Below, one piece after another: positions 1 through 5,841 of a DNA stretch of 7,678 bases. The stretch covers positions 1 to 7,678 of the forward strand of contig DNPN01000031.1 of assembly GCA_003501385.1 (NCBI GenBank), given 5' to 3'. A program made the position numbers and the translations under genes. Source of the stretch: Rhizobium sp. (GTDB lineage: Bacteria; Pseudomonadota; Alphaproteobacteria; Rhizobiales; Rhizobiaceae). Each line of letters begins with the position of its first letter. Positions within the stretch are counted from its first letter, which is position 1. The notes under the pieces are model-generated. The model saw nothing but the letters and a program-made list of their open reading frames with translations, was not told the origin of the DNA and ran no database searches.

Positions 1-756
1 CTCCAGGAATACAGTGAGCGGACCGAAATGGGCGGGCCGGCCACCCCCCGGCAGGCCGCTCTCCAGCTGTTCGTCGGTGATGTTGATAACCTCAAGTGGT
101 CTGCCGGAAATTTCTGTCACCAGCGCTGCAATCTCGGCTTTGGTGTAGCCGGTCTCGCCGCCCAGCGAATAGATAATGTTGTCTGCCACCGGATTGGCAA
201 TGGCTGCGGCCATGGCGCGGGCAAGGTCTTCGCGGGCGATATAGGTAATGCGTCCATCAGCAGAGGATGAATACCACCTGCCAGAGGCCAGCGCGCCATC
301 CAAAGAGGTGAACAGGTTTTCCATGTACCAACCATTGCGGAAAATCGTATAGGCGAGGCCGGATGTTTCAATAGCCTCTTCCGAGGCGGCATGTTCGGGC
401 GCAAAAATCACTTTCGATGTTTTCGGGTTAAACATAGAGGTGTAGAAAATGCGCGAGACGCCAGCCTTCTTTGCTGCCTCAATGGCGGCCTTATGCTGCT
501 CAATGCGTGCGCCAATGGCATCAGTTGAAATTACCAGCAACCGATCCACGCCCTGAAAGGCGCTATCCAGTGTGGATGCATCGGTAAAATCCACTTTGCG
601 GGTTTCAATGCCCTTGGCAGCCAGATCCGTCAGTTTGGAGGGATCCCGGCTTGCCGCGATAATGTCGCCCGGTGCCATGCCTGAGCTCGCAAGAAGATGT
701 TTGATGACAAGGCTGCCGAGTTTTCCAGAAGCACCGCTGATTAAGATTTTAGGCAT
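1..756 (-). CDS. qorB: QorB/YtfG-like NAD(P)H:quinone oxidoreductase, partial (C-terminus beyond window)
   Basis: This is an atypical short-chain dehydrogenase of the NmrA/QOR2 type, a cytoplasmic enzyme expected to reduce quinones with NAD(P)H. The ATG at 756 opens 252 codons that are still open at base 1. E. coli QorB is about 286 residues, so roughly 35 are missing. The N-terminus has the Rossmann beta strand and glycine loop ILISGASGKLG (residues 4-14). Further matches to QorB are DRLLVIST (about 70-77), FYTSMF (about 104), the YTIFRNGWYMEN block (about 135-146) and a DGRITYIAREDLA stretch (about 167). The start has a purine-rich GGAAAAG six to seven bases upstream. The gene is divergent from an HxlR regulator, as ytfG is from ytfH in E. 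coli and as qor2 is paired with qorR in corynebacteria. I infer control by that regulator. The family assignment is strong, but the quinone substrate is inferred from it. Confidence 0.85.
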   Translation of the reverse strand, partial: MPKILISGASGKLGSLVIKHLLASSGMAPGDIIAASRDPSKLTDLAAKGIETRKVDFTDASTLDSAFQGVDRLLVISTDAIGARIEQHKAAIEAAKKAGVSRIFYTSMFNPKTSKVIFAPEHAASEEAIETSGLAYTIFRNGWYMENLFTSLDGALASGRWYSSSADGRITYIAREDLARAMAAAIANPVADNIIYSLGGETGYTKAEIAALVTEISGRPLEVINITDEQLESGLPGGGRPAHFGPLTVFLE

Positions 757-787
757 GTCTTTTCCACTTCATCACGATCTAGTCAGG

Positions 788-822
788 ATAATATGTTGCT
801 CTCACTTTGAGACTAGCGCTAG
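788..822. promoter_or_regulatory. Divergent qorB/hxlR control region with 10-bp palindrome (candidate HxlR operator)
   Basis: The gap between the two divergent genes holds the perfect palindrome CTAGCGCTAG at 813-822. On the minus strand a good -10 hexamer, TATTAT (788-793), lies about 17 bases downstream of CTAGTC, so the palindrome overlaps the expected -35 region of the oxidoreductase gene. HxlR/DUF24 proteins are dimeric winged-helix regulators that usually bind such divergent gaps. Assigning this site to the neighbouring regulator is inference. No convincing -35/-10 pair was found for the plus-strand gene. Confidence 0.4.
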
Positions 823-890
823 AAAAGCAATTTGGGTCATATTGTAAAGAAGGCAGTTTTTCGGCTGCACGTTACCAAAAGGGAACTGAC

Positions 891-1304
891 ATGCTTCAGG
901 ACTTGAAAATTGTGGATGGAGTGAGTTCGGAGGCGCCGACGGTTCTTTCCCTCAAAGGATTGGGCGATGCCTGCCCGGTGCGTTCCGTCATTTCGCACAT
1001 TGGCGATAAATGGTCGACATTGATTTTGGCGCATCTGGAGGAAAGACCCTGTCGGTTTGGAGAGCTCCGCAGAGCGATTCCCGATATTTCTCAGCGCATG
1101 CTGACCCAGACCCTCAGAGATTTGCAACGTGATGGCTATGTGTCGCGTGAAGTGTTTCCAACCAAGCCGCCGAGTGTGGAATATAGCCTCACCGAGCTTG
1201 GGCAGGCGCTGGTGGCATCCTTGAAACATTTGGTGGACTTCGCATTTGCCAACCATGCATTGGTTGTTGAAGCACGCAGCCGGTTTGATGCTGAAAACAT
1301 GTGA
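891..1304 (+). CDS. HxlR/DUF24-family transcriptional regulator (YtfH/QorR-like)
   Basis: This is a 137-residue winged-helix DNA-binding protein of the HxlR family, probably a redox- or quinone-responsive regulator of the divergent oxidoreductase gene. The hallmark order is present: Cys28 in DACPVR just before the first helix, IGDKW (37-41), RFGELRRAIPDIS (55-67), and the recognition-helix segment QRMLTQTLRDLQRDGYVSR (68-86). A wing with VEYSLTELG follows. In QorR-type and other DUF24 regulators the conserved N-terminal Cys is the redox sensor, and Cys28 is in the matching place. The frame is open upstream to a TTG at 807, but ATG 891 is preferred: it follows a purine-rich AAAAGGGAA and gives the usual length. 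The 807 start would place CTAGCGCTAG inside the coding sequence. A hairpin terminator begins four bases after the stop. Confidence 0.87.
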   Translation: MLQDLKIVDGVSSEAPTVLSLKGLGDACPVRSVISHIGDKWSTLILAHLEERPCRFGELRRAIPDISQRMLTQTLRDLQRDGYVSREVFPTKPPSVEYSLTELGQALVASLKHLVDFAFANHALVVEARSRFDAENM

Positions 1305-1307
1305 TGC

Positions 1308-1346
1308 AAAACAGGCAGGTTGGAATGTGTCCCGCCTGCCTGTTTT
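1308..1346. terminator. Bidirectional Rho-independent terminator between convergent hxlR and MFS genes
   Basis: A perfect 12-bp stem, AAAACAGGCAGG (1308-1319) with CCTGCCTGTTTT (1335-1346), closes a 15-nt loop. The A-run on one side and the T-run on the other give a U-tract in both transcription directions. It lies between the regulator stop (1304) and the stop of the convergent transporter (1356), so it can end both messages. Confidence 0.85.
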
Positions 1347-1355
1347 AAACTTCGC

Positions 1356-2567
1356 TCATTTCTTCGATTTTTCAGTCAAAAGCAACAGTAGGGAGGCTGC
1401 TGGAAACACAAAGCCAAGCCAGCTTGTGCGTTCCCATCCGCCTGTTGCATAGGCCCAGCCACCAACGGCTGAACCAAGTGCGCCGCCAAGGAAGAAGGTG
1501 GCCATATAGATGCCATTCAGGCGGCTTCTATGTTCCGGGGTCATGGAATAAATGATGCGTTGGCCGCTGACGAGGTTGGCCTGCACGCCAAAGTCAAGAA
1601 TAATAGCGGCTGCTGTCAAGCTGATAAGACCCAGCACGGGACTTGTGTCTATGCTGAAGCGTGCGAGCAAAAAGGCAAACATGCCGAGAACCATGGCGGT
1701 AATAGAAACCATGCGGGTCAAGCCCTTATCAGCCAGTCGGCCAGCAATGGGCGATGCAATGGCACCGGCGGCTCCTGCCAAGGCAAAGAGCGCAATTCCA
1801 TTTTGACTGAGGCCGAAATGCGGGCCGGATAGCAGCAGGGGTGATGTGGTCCAGAATACGCTGAATGCGCCGAACATGCCCGCCTGATACAGCGCACGGC
1901 GCTGCAGGATGCGATTGGTGGCGGCCATGCGGGCCATGGATGCGAGAAGCGCAGCATAGCTGATTTGGCCATGGGGCTGGCGGCGGGGCAGACTCAGGCG
2001 CAGCGCCACCAGCAGGCCGACCATTCCAATCGCGGAGGCAATGTAAACCACGTGCCAGGAAGAGGATTCAGCAATGACGCTTGCGGCAGGGCGCGCCAAC
2101 ATGATGCCGGTTAAAAGTCCACTCATGACATTGCCAACCACGCGGCCACGATAGGCATCCGGTGCCATGCTGGCGGCAAAAGGAACCAGGACTTGCGCCG
2201 CTGATGAGGCCAGGCCGATGCCAAGGCAGGCCAGCAGAAACAGGCCCGGGGTGGATGATGCGGCGGCACCAAACAGTGCCACGGCAGCCAGAGAGAGAAG
2301 AACGAGAATGAGTTTACGGTTCTCAATCAGATCGCCAAGCGGCACCAGAAGGATCAGGCCAAGGCAATAGCCAAGTTGACACAAGGTAACAATCAAGCCC
2401 GTTGCCTGCGGCGAAAAGCCGAGATCATGGCTGATCAACCCGGCAAGGGGCTGGCCATAATAAAGATTGGCCGCAACAAGCCCGCAGGCGAGCGCAAAAA
2501 TAAAGATTAGCAATGGCGACAGTGCTTCATCCGCACCATGCCGTAGCAGGGTTCGTGAAAGGGTCAT
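1356..2567 (-). CDS. MFS efflux transporter, DHA1-like, 12 TM
   Basis: This is a 403-residue inner-membrane transporter of the major facilitator superfamily, most like the drug/H+ antiporter (DHA1, NepI/AraJ-like) group. The substrate cannot be told from the sequence. Twelve hydrophobic segments can be read, starting with LLIFIFALACGLVAANLYYG. Motif A lies between TM2 and TM3 (GDLIENRKL, a G-D-x5-R-K form), a related GRLADKG is in the TM8-TM9 loop, and a Gly-rich segment (FFLGGALGSAVGG) is in TM11. The C-terminus is short and basic (EKSKK). The frame extends six codons upstream to a TTG at 2585. ATG 2567 is preferred, with a weak AAGCGA before it. The gene follows a TetR gene on the same strand, which suggests repressor-controlled efflux. 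A strong hairpin lies in the gap, and a bidirectional terminator lies just beyond the stop. Confidence 0.9.
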   Translation of the reverse strand: MTLSRTLLRHGADEALSPLLIFIFALACGLVAANLYYGQPLAGLISHDLGFSPQATGLIVTLCQLGYCLGLILLVPLGDLIENRKLILVLLSLAAVALFGAAASSTPGLFLLACLGIGLASSAAQVLVPFAASMAPDAYRGRVVGNVMSGLLTGIMLARPAASVIAESSSWHVVYIASAIGMVGLLVALRLSLPRRQPHGQISYAALLASMARMAATNRILQRRALYQAGMFGAFSVFWTTSPLLLSGPHFGLSQNGIALFALAGAAGAIASPIAGRLADKGLTRMVSITAMVLGMFAFLLARFSIDTSPVLGLISLTAAAIILDFGVQANLVSGQRIIYSMTPEHRSRLNGIYMATFFLGGALGSAVGGWAYATGGWERTSWLGFVFPAASLLLLLTEKSKK

Positions 2568-2627
2568 GGTGATTTCGCTTTTCAAAGTGGCAAGGTCTTG
2601 AAGGTGCCTTGCAAGGGTATGGGTGAG

Positions 2628-2683
2628 TTAGGGTCAAAACTCAATCAGGATGAACACCCATCCTGATTGAGTTTTGACCCTAA
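2628..2683. repeat. Perfect 25-bp inverted repeat with 6-nt loop between tetR and MFS genes
   Basis: The arms at 2628-2652 and 2659-2683 are exact reverse complements over 25 bp and flank AACACC (2653-2658). The arm reads TTAGGGTCAAAAC followed by TCAATCAGGATG. The stop codon of the upstream tetR gene (2682-2680 on the minus strand) is inside one arm. In the mRNA this would be a very stable hairpin just after tetR, about 60 nt before the transporter start. No T-run follows it on the minus strand, so it is not a canonical intrinsic terminator. It could limit readthrough, shield a 3' end, or be a DNA operator or a small mobile repeat. The repeat itself is certain; its role is unknown. Confidence 0.95.
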
Positions 2684-3300
2684 TCCAGTATTTTCATGGC
2701 GGTATCTGCCACGGCTTGCATGTCTGCTTCCGTGGTCTGTCCTGTTTTTCCCACCACGCGCATGCCCATGGTGAGGCAGAGCAGGCTGCGGGCGGTGGTG
2801 TCTGGGTCGAGATCGTGGCGCACCGAGCCATCGGCCTGGGCTGCCACGATCTGTTGCTTCAGTCGGTGCAAATTGGCGGTAAACACGTCTGACACACGCT
2901 GGGCTGCTTCCGCATCCAGAAGCGCAAGATCATGGGCACTGCCAACCACAAGGCAGCCGCGCTTGCCCTCGAGGCCATGAGAGTGCTCGGCGTAATGGGC
3001 CAAAACGGCGCGGATTTTCTCCCGTCCCGTTGGCAGCGGGGCAATGCGCGCCATGATCCTCGCATTGCGCTCCGACCAATAGCGATTGAAGGCCCCCAGA
3101 AACAAGCCTCGCTTGTCGCCAAAGGCCTTGTAAATGCTGCCAGCCGTCAACCCTGTGGCTTCCGTGAGGTCGCTGATGGCGGCTGCCTGATAGCCACGCT
3201 CGGAAAATACGATGAGCGCCGCATCAAGCGCCGCTTCCATGTTGAATTCGCGTGGGCGCCCCGCTGAGCGGGCGCAGTGAGGGGGTGTTTCTGTTGTCAT
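2680..3300 (-). CDS. TetR/AcrR-family transcriptional repressor, NemR-like
   Basis: This is a 206-residue one-component repressor. The N-terminal domain starts with the usual GRPREF and carries a helix-turn-helix around residues 42-62 (ISDLTEATGLTAGSIYKAFGDKRGLF). The all-helical C-terminal domain should bind the inducer. It contains KRGCLVVGSAHDLALL, and the Gly-Cys-Leu motif resembles that of NemR-type regulators, where nearby cysteines react with electrophiles. A similar role here is inference. ATG 3300 was chosen because it gives the standard spacing to GRP. The frame is open to ATG 3324 and TTG 3330, but no start has a good ribosome-binding site, and a candidate operator overlaps the ATG at 3324. 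The transporter gene follows on the same strand, so the likely target is its own promoter and that gene. Confidence 0.87.
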   Translation of the reverse strand: MTTETPPHCARSAGRPREFNMEAALDAALIVFSERGYQAAAISDLTEATGLTAGSIYKAFGDKRGLFLGAFNRYWSERNARIMARIAPLPTGREKIRAVLAHYAEHSHGLEGKRGCLVVGSAHDLALLDAEAAQRVSDVFTANLHRLKQQIVAAQADGSVRHDLDPDTTARSLLCLTMGMRVVGKTGQTTEADMQAVADTAMKILD

Positions 3301-3312
3301 GATCAGACAATA

Positions 3313-3350
3313 GGAAATATTCATTTCCAAATCAAGTCACACAAATGTGA
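3313..3350. promoter_or_regulatory. Two short dyads upstream of tetR (candidate autoregulatory operators)
   Basis: GGAAAT-N4-ATTTCC (3313-3328) and TCACA-N4-TGTGA (3337-3350) lie side by side just upstream of the tetR start at 3300. TetR repressors commonly bind dyads that overlap their own promoter. The region is AT-rich compared with the flanking genes. No confident -35/-10 pair was found. The second dyad also lies just downstream of the preceding gene's stop (3374) and could instead be part of a weak 3' hairpin there. Confidence 0.4.
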
Positions 3351-3373
3351 TTGTTGTGGCAGGTGTGGCTTTA

Positions 3374-4321
3374 TCAAAGATTGAGAACCCAGGTTTGGCC
3401 GTTTTCAAGCTTGCCAAACTGCTGATGCGGCTCTGTCGCAGCCAGTTCAAAACCTGCCTTGCGATAAATGGCAATGGCGGAATGCAGGATATCATTGGTC
3501 CAGAGTGTGATGCGTTGATAGCCGGCCTTGCGCGCAAAACCAATGGCTTCACGCACCAACAGGCCTCCCAGACCAAGACCGCGTGCAGCTTCATCGACGT
3601 AGAGCAGCCGGAGCTTCGCAATATTGCCGCCGCCGTCCGCGATCAGAATGGAGCCTATGCGTTTGCCATCGCGCTCGGCGATCCAGCAATATTCGCGTTC
3701 GGCATTGAAATGGGTCAGAAACTTCGCGGCCACCTCGCAGACCAGTGCCTCGAATTTGTCATTCCAGCCATAGGTCTGCACGTAGAACCGGGTTTGAGAT
3801 TGGATGATCCACCCCATGTCTCCGGGATGGTGCGGGCGCAGCACAACAGGCGCATTGCCGCATTTTTCTGGACTGTAGAGACGCATTGCGGTGAGGCTGG
3901 CCTCTACCAGATCCTGCAATTCGCGCTGCGATAAATGGCTGGTCTTCTCAAAGATTTCATGGCGCGACAATTGCCCCAGCTGCGTTCGCAGCGCCTCTCC
4001 CTCGGCAGTGAGTTGCAAGGTTTTGGCGCGCCTGTCGGCTTTATTCGGCTCGATGAGCAATAGATTGCTCTTTTTGAAGGCCGCGAGGATTCGGCTGAGG
4101 TAGGCAGCATCAAGATGCAAATCGCGGCAAAGCTCTGCCGGGCTGCATAGGCCACGATCCCCAATCTCATAGAGAACCCGCGCTTCCGTCAACGTATAGC
4201 CGCTTCCGAGATAGGAGCGGTCTAGCAAGCCGATGTGGTTTGTGTAGACGCGGTTGAATTCTCTCAATCTTTCTGCGGCAGCACGTCGTTCATCAAGCTG
4301 GTGTTCATCAAGAACGGTCAT
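3374..4321 (-). CDS. MarR-type regulator fused to GNAT N-acetyltransferase
   Basis: This is a 315-residue two-domain protein. Residues about 1-150 form a MarR winged helix: YTLTEARVLYEIGDRG (42-57), the helix-turn-helix CSPAELCRDLHLDAAYLSRILAAF (59-82), and a basic wing EPNKADRRAKTLQLTAEG (91-108). Residues about 158-315 form a GNAT domain with the acetyl-CoA loop ARGLGLGG (246-253) in motif A, followed by LWTNDILHSAIAIYRKAGFE (273-292), the usual GNAT C-terminal segment. MarR-GNAT fusions are common in proteobacteria, but the substrate is unknown. ATG 4321 was chosen because AAGAGGAG sits about eight bases upstream. A TTG at 4345 would lie inside the leader hairpin. The racemase gene ends 71 nt upstream on the same strand with no terminator visible, so cotranscription is plausible. 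Acetylation of an amino acid or derivative is only a guess from context. Confidence 0.9.
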   Translation of the reverse strand: MTVLDEHQLDERRAAAERLREFNRVYTNHIGLLDRSYLGSGYTLTEARVLYEIGDRGLCSPAELCRDLHLDAAYLSRILAAFKKSNLLLIEPNKADRRAKTLQLTAEGEALRTQLGQLSRHEIFEKTSHLSQRELQDLVEASLTAMRLYSPEKCGNAPVVLRPHHPGDMGWIIQSQTRFYVQTYGWNDKFEALVCEVAAKFLTHFNAEREYCWIAERDGKRIGSILIADGGGNIAKLRLLYVDEAARGLGLGGLLVREAIGFARKAGYQRITLWTNDILHSAIAIYRKAGFELAATEPHQQFGKLENGQTWVLNL

Positions 4322-4359
4322 CTCGGATCTCCTCTTGTATCCCAAGAGAAAAGCCGAGA
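4321..4359 (-). promoter_or_regulatory. Leader hairpin covering the RBS and start of the MarR-GNAT gene; also a MarR-like dyad
   Basis: Two nested inverted repeats share one centre (4340): CTCTTG/CAAGAG (4332-4337, 4343-4348) and TCTCGG/CCGAGA (4321-4326, 4354-4359). In the minus-strand mRNA the five bases between them (CUUUU against GAGAU) give two U-A and two U-G pairs and one mismatch. About 16 of 17 positions can therefore pair around a 5-nt loop. The Shine-Dalgarno AGGAG and the A of the AUG are inside the stem, so the fold would hide the start site. The inner CTCTTG-N5-CAAGAG also looks like a MarR operator. The pairing is directly visible; its effect is inferred. Confidence 0.6.
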
Positions 4360-4392
4360 TGTCGGATTAAAGCAAGTATTTATTGGACTACG

Positions 4393-5121
4393 TCAAGCAA
4401 TTTTGCGCAATTCGAGCGCTTGCAATGCAAAATCCACGGCGGACTGGCAGTGAATGGTGGTGGAATCAAAGCCCGGCAGGGCAAGCTCGTTCGGGTTCAG
4501 CAGCAGGCAGATTTCTGTGCAGCCGAGGATGACGCAATCGGCACCATTGGCCTTGGCCTTGTCGATAATGGCCAGATAAGCATTGCGAGATTGCTCTTTC
4601 ACGCTGCCGCAGCACAGTTCATCAAAAATCACATTGTGAACGGTCTGACGATCGTCAGCATCTGGCACCATGGGATTGAGGCCAAGCGCGGTCATCCGAT
4701 CCGTATAGAAGCCGTGCTCCATGGTGTAGCGCGTGGCCAACAGCAAGGGGCGCTTGAAGCCTGCGGCTTTAATGGCGGCGGCGGTTTCATCGACAATATG
4801 GATCAGTGGAACGATGACCCGACTGGCAACGGCATCGGCAATCAGATGCATGGTGTTCGTGCAGATCAGCACGCAATCTGCGCCTGCGCGCTCCAGAGCG
4901 GCGGCGGCATCGCCCAGCGCCTTTTCGGCCAGATCCCAGCGACCGGCTTTCTGATAGCTGACGATGTCTGCGAAATTGACGGAGCGCATGACAATCTCTG
5001 CAGAGGCCAGACCGCCAAGTTCTGCGCGCACAGCTTCATTAATCAGCCGATAATACACTGCCGAACTTTCAAAACTCATTCCACCAATCAGACCAATCAT
5101 CCGCATTGCATTTGTTCCCAT
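4393..5121 (-). CDS. Aspartate/glutamate-racemase family amino-acid racemase, YgeA-like
   Basis: This is a PLP-independent two-cysteine racemase of the Asp/Glu/hydantoin family, expected to interconvert L- and D-amino acids in the cytoplasm. The N-terminus has IGLIGGMSFESSAVYYRLIN, close to remembered E. coli YgeA. The two catalytic cysteines are in LICTNTMH (Cys87) and ILGCTEI (Cys201). TRYTMEHGFY and FDELCCG in between also match YgeA. YgeA has broad specificity, so the substrate is not fixed. ATG 5121 gives 242 residues. ATG 5106 would align exactly with the YgeA N-terminus and put the first cysteine at 82. ATG 5148 is also in frame. None has a strong ribosome-binding site. The gene is divergent from an Lrp/AsnC regulator, its probable controller, and is followed 71 nt later by the MarR-GNAT gene. 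Confidence 0.9.
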   Translation of the reverse strand: MGTNAMRMIGLIGGMSFESSAVYYRLINEAVRAELGGLASAEIVMRSVNFADIVSYQKAGRWDLAEKALGDAAAALERAGADCVLICTNTMHLIADAVASRVIVPLIHIVDETAAAIKAAGFKRPLLLATRYTMEHGFYTDRMTALGLNPMVPDADDRQTVHNVIFDELCCGSVKEQSRNAYLAIIDKAKANGADCVILGCTEICLLLNPNELALPGFDSTTIHCQSAVDFALQALELRKIA

Positions 5122-5199
5122 GTTGTCTTTTGAACGTGCACCTATCATGCCGCAGGATGAGTGTGTGTGGTTTGCAAGTTTTGGAAAAATGCGGTGGTG

Positions 5200-5226
5200 T
5201 TGCGCAAAATTTTGGCGTCCTATAAC
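5200..5226 (+). promoter_or_regulatory. Predicted lrp/asnC promoter (-35 TTGCGC, -10 TATAAC)
   Basis: TTGCGC at 5200-5205 and TATAAC at 5221-5226 are 15 bases apart, slightly short of the ideal 17. Transcription would start near 5233, ahead of the ribosome-binding site GGGGAG (5265-5270). The -10 hexamer sits at the centre of a large dyad. Confidence 0.4.
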
Positions 5227-5246
5227 TCTGGGACGCTTGAATTTTG
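5205..5246. promoter_or_regulatory. 42-bp imperfect dyad over the lrp promoter (candidate Lrp/AsnC operator)
   Basis: The left arm CAAAATTTTGGCGTCC (5205-5220) and the right arm GGACGCTTGAATTTTG (5231-5246) are reverse complements at 13 of 16 positions. They match in an outer 7-bp AT-rich block and an inner 6-bp GC-rich block, around a 10-nt centre containing the -10 hexamer. Lrp/AsnC proteins bind as multimers to extended dyads in divergent promoter regions and often regulate themselves. The site suits control of both lrp and the racemase gene. Confidence 0.5.
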
Positions 5247-5278
5247 TGTTGCGGGATTTTGTACGGGGAGATTACGGC

Positions 5279-5743
5279 GTGTTGGACGATAGAGACAGGA
5301 AAATACTGGATATGTTGCAGCGTGATTCCGCCATTGCGGTCAGCGATCTCGCCGACCTTGTGGCCTTGTCCGTCTCTGCCTGTTCGCGACGTATTCAGCG
5401 GTTGGAAGAGGCTGGTTATATCGAGCGGCGCATTGCCGTGCTGAACCGGGAAAAGGTCGGCGTGCCAACCACCGTCTATGCGCTGGTCAAGACCGCGCAC
5501 CATACCGATGAATGGACAGAGGAATTTCGCCGCGCCATTGGCGATATCGCCGAAATTGTCGAGGCGCACCGGCTGACCGGGCATCATGATTATATATTGA
5601 AAATCGTATTGCCTCGGGTCGAGCATTACGACGTTGTCTATCGCCGGCTGGTGCGGCGCATAGAGCTGTTTGATGTCTCAGCAGCGATTTCCATGGAGAC
5701 CATGAAAAGCGGAACCGCAGTGCCGGTGGATTATGCCGTGTAA
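5279..5743 (+). CDS. Lrp/AsnC-family transcriptional regulator
   Basis: This is a 154-residue feast/famine regulator. The N-terminal winged helix begins LDDRDRKILDMLQRD and has its helix-turn-helix at about 20-45 (AVSDLADLVALSVSACSRRIQRLEEAG), the standard Lrp/AsnC pattern. The C-terminal RAM (ACT-like) ligand domain runs from about 65 to 150 and includes HRLTGHHDYILKIVLP, the segment that helps form the amino-acid site between subunits. GTG 5279 was chosen because GGGGAG lies eight bases upstream and it gives the family's usual start and length. The frame stays open to 5120, but that would add 53 residues unlike the family and overlap the divergent gene's start. The divergent neighbour is an amino-acid racemase, a typical AsnC-type local target. 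The effector amino acid cannot be told. A GC-rich hairpin lies about 50 bases after the stop. Confidence 0.9.
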   Translation: MLDDRDRKILDMLQRDSAIAVSDLADLVALSVSACSRRIQRLEEAGYIERRIAVLNREKVGVPTTVYALVKTAHHTDEWTEEFRRAIGDIAEIVEAHRLTGHHDYILKIVLPRVEHYDVVYRRLVRRIELFDVSAAISMETMKSGTAVPVDYAV

Positions 5744-5794
5744 TGCCCACACGAGCAGCGCTTGCTGCATCTCGTCACGGCTTACATTTTAGAC

Positions 5795-5826
5795 ATTCGA
5801 AACGCCGCCATTGCGGCGTCTCGAAT
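5795..5826. terminator. Hairpin between convergent lrp and small exported-protein genes (probable terminator)
   Basis: The arms ATTCGAAACGCCGC (5795-5808) and GCGGCGTCTCGAAT (5813-5826) pair at 13 of 14 positions around the loop CATT. The position between two convergent stops (5743 and 5842) fits a shared terminator. No clear T-run follows on either strand, so this is not a textbook intrinsic terminator. Confidence 0.55.
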
Positions 5827-5841
5827 TCTGGGTTCACCAGC

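Noticed and set aside
807..890. N-terminal extension of the HxlR protein from TTG 807
   Set aside because: It lacks a good RBS, would put the palindrome inside the gene, and adds 28 residues not typical of the family.
3347..3934. Plus-strand open frame (195 codons) antisense to the MarR-GNAT gene
   Set aside because: It is a shadow of the GNAT-coding region with no known motif or convincing ribosome-binding site.
4420..5133. Long plus-strand open frame (237 codons) antisense to the racemase gene
   Set aside because: It mirrors the racemase coding sequence, has no recognisable domain, and the minus-strand protein has clear family motifs and both catalytic cysteines.
4399..5211. A 12-mer (TTGCGCAAAATT) present at 5200-5211 and inverted at 4399-4410, considered as paired regulator sites
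   Set aside because: The second copy is inside the racemase C-terminal codons, and a few 12-base matches are expected by chance in a window of this size.
5120..5278. 53-residue N-terminal extension of the Lrp protein
   Set aside because: It overlaps the divergent racemase start and the promoter dyad. GTG 5279 has a strong RBS and the standard family N-terminus.
5069..5626. Minus-strand open frame (185 codons) antisense to lrp
   Set aside because: It crosses the lrp coding sequence and the racemase start, and shows no family features.
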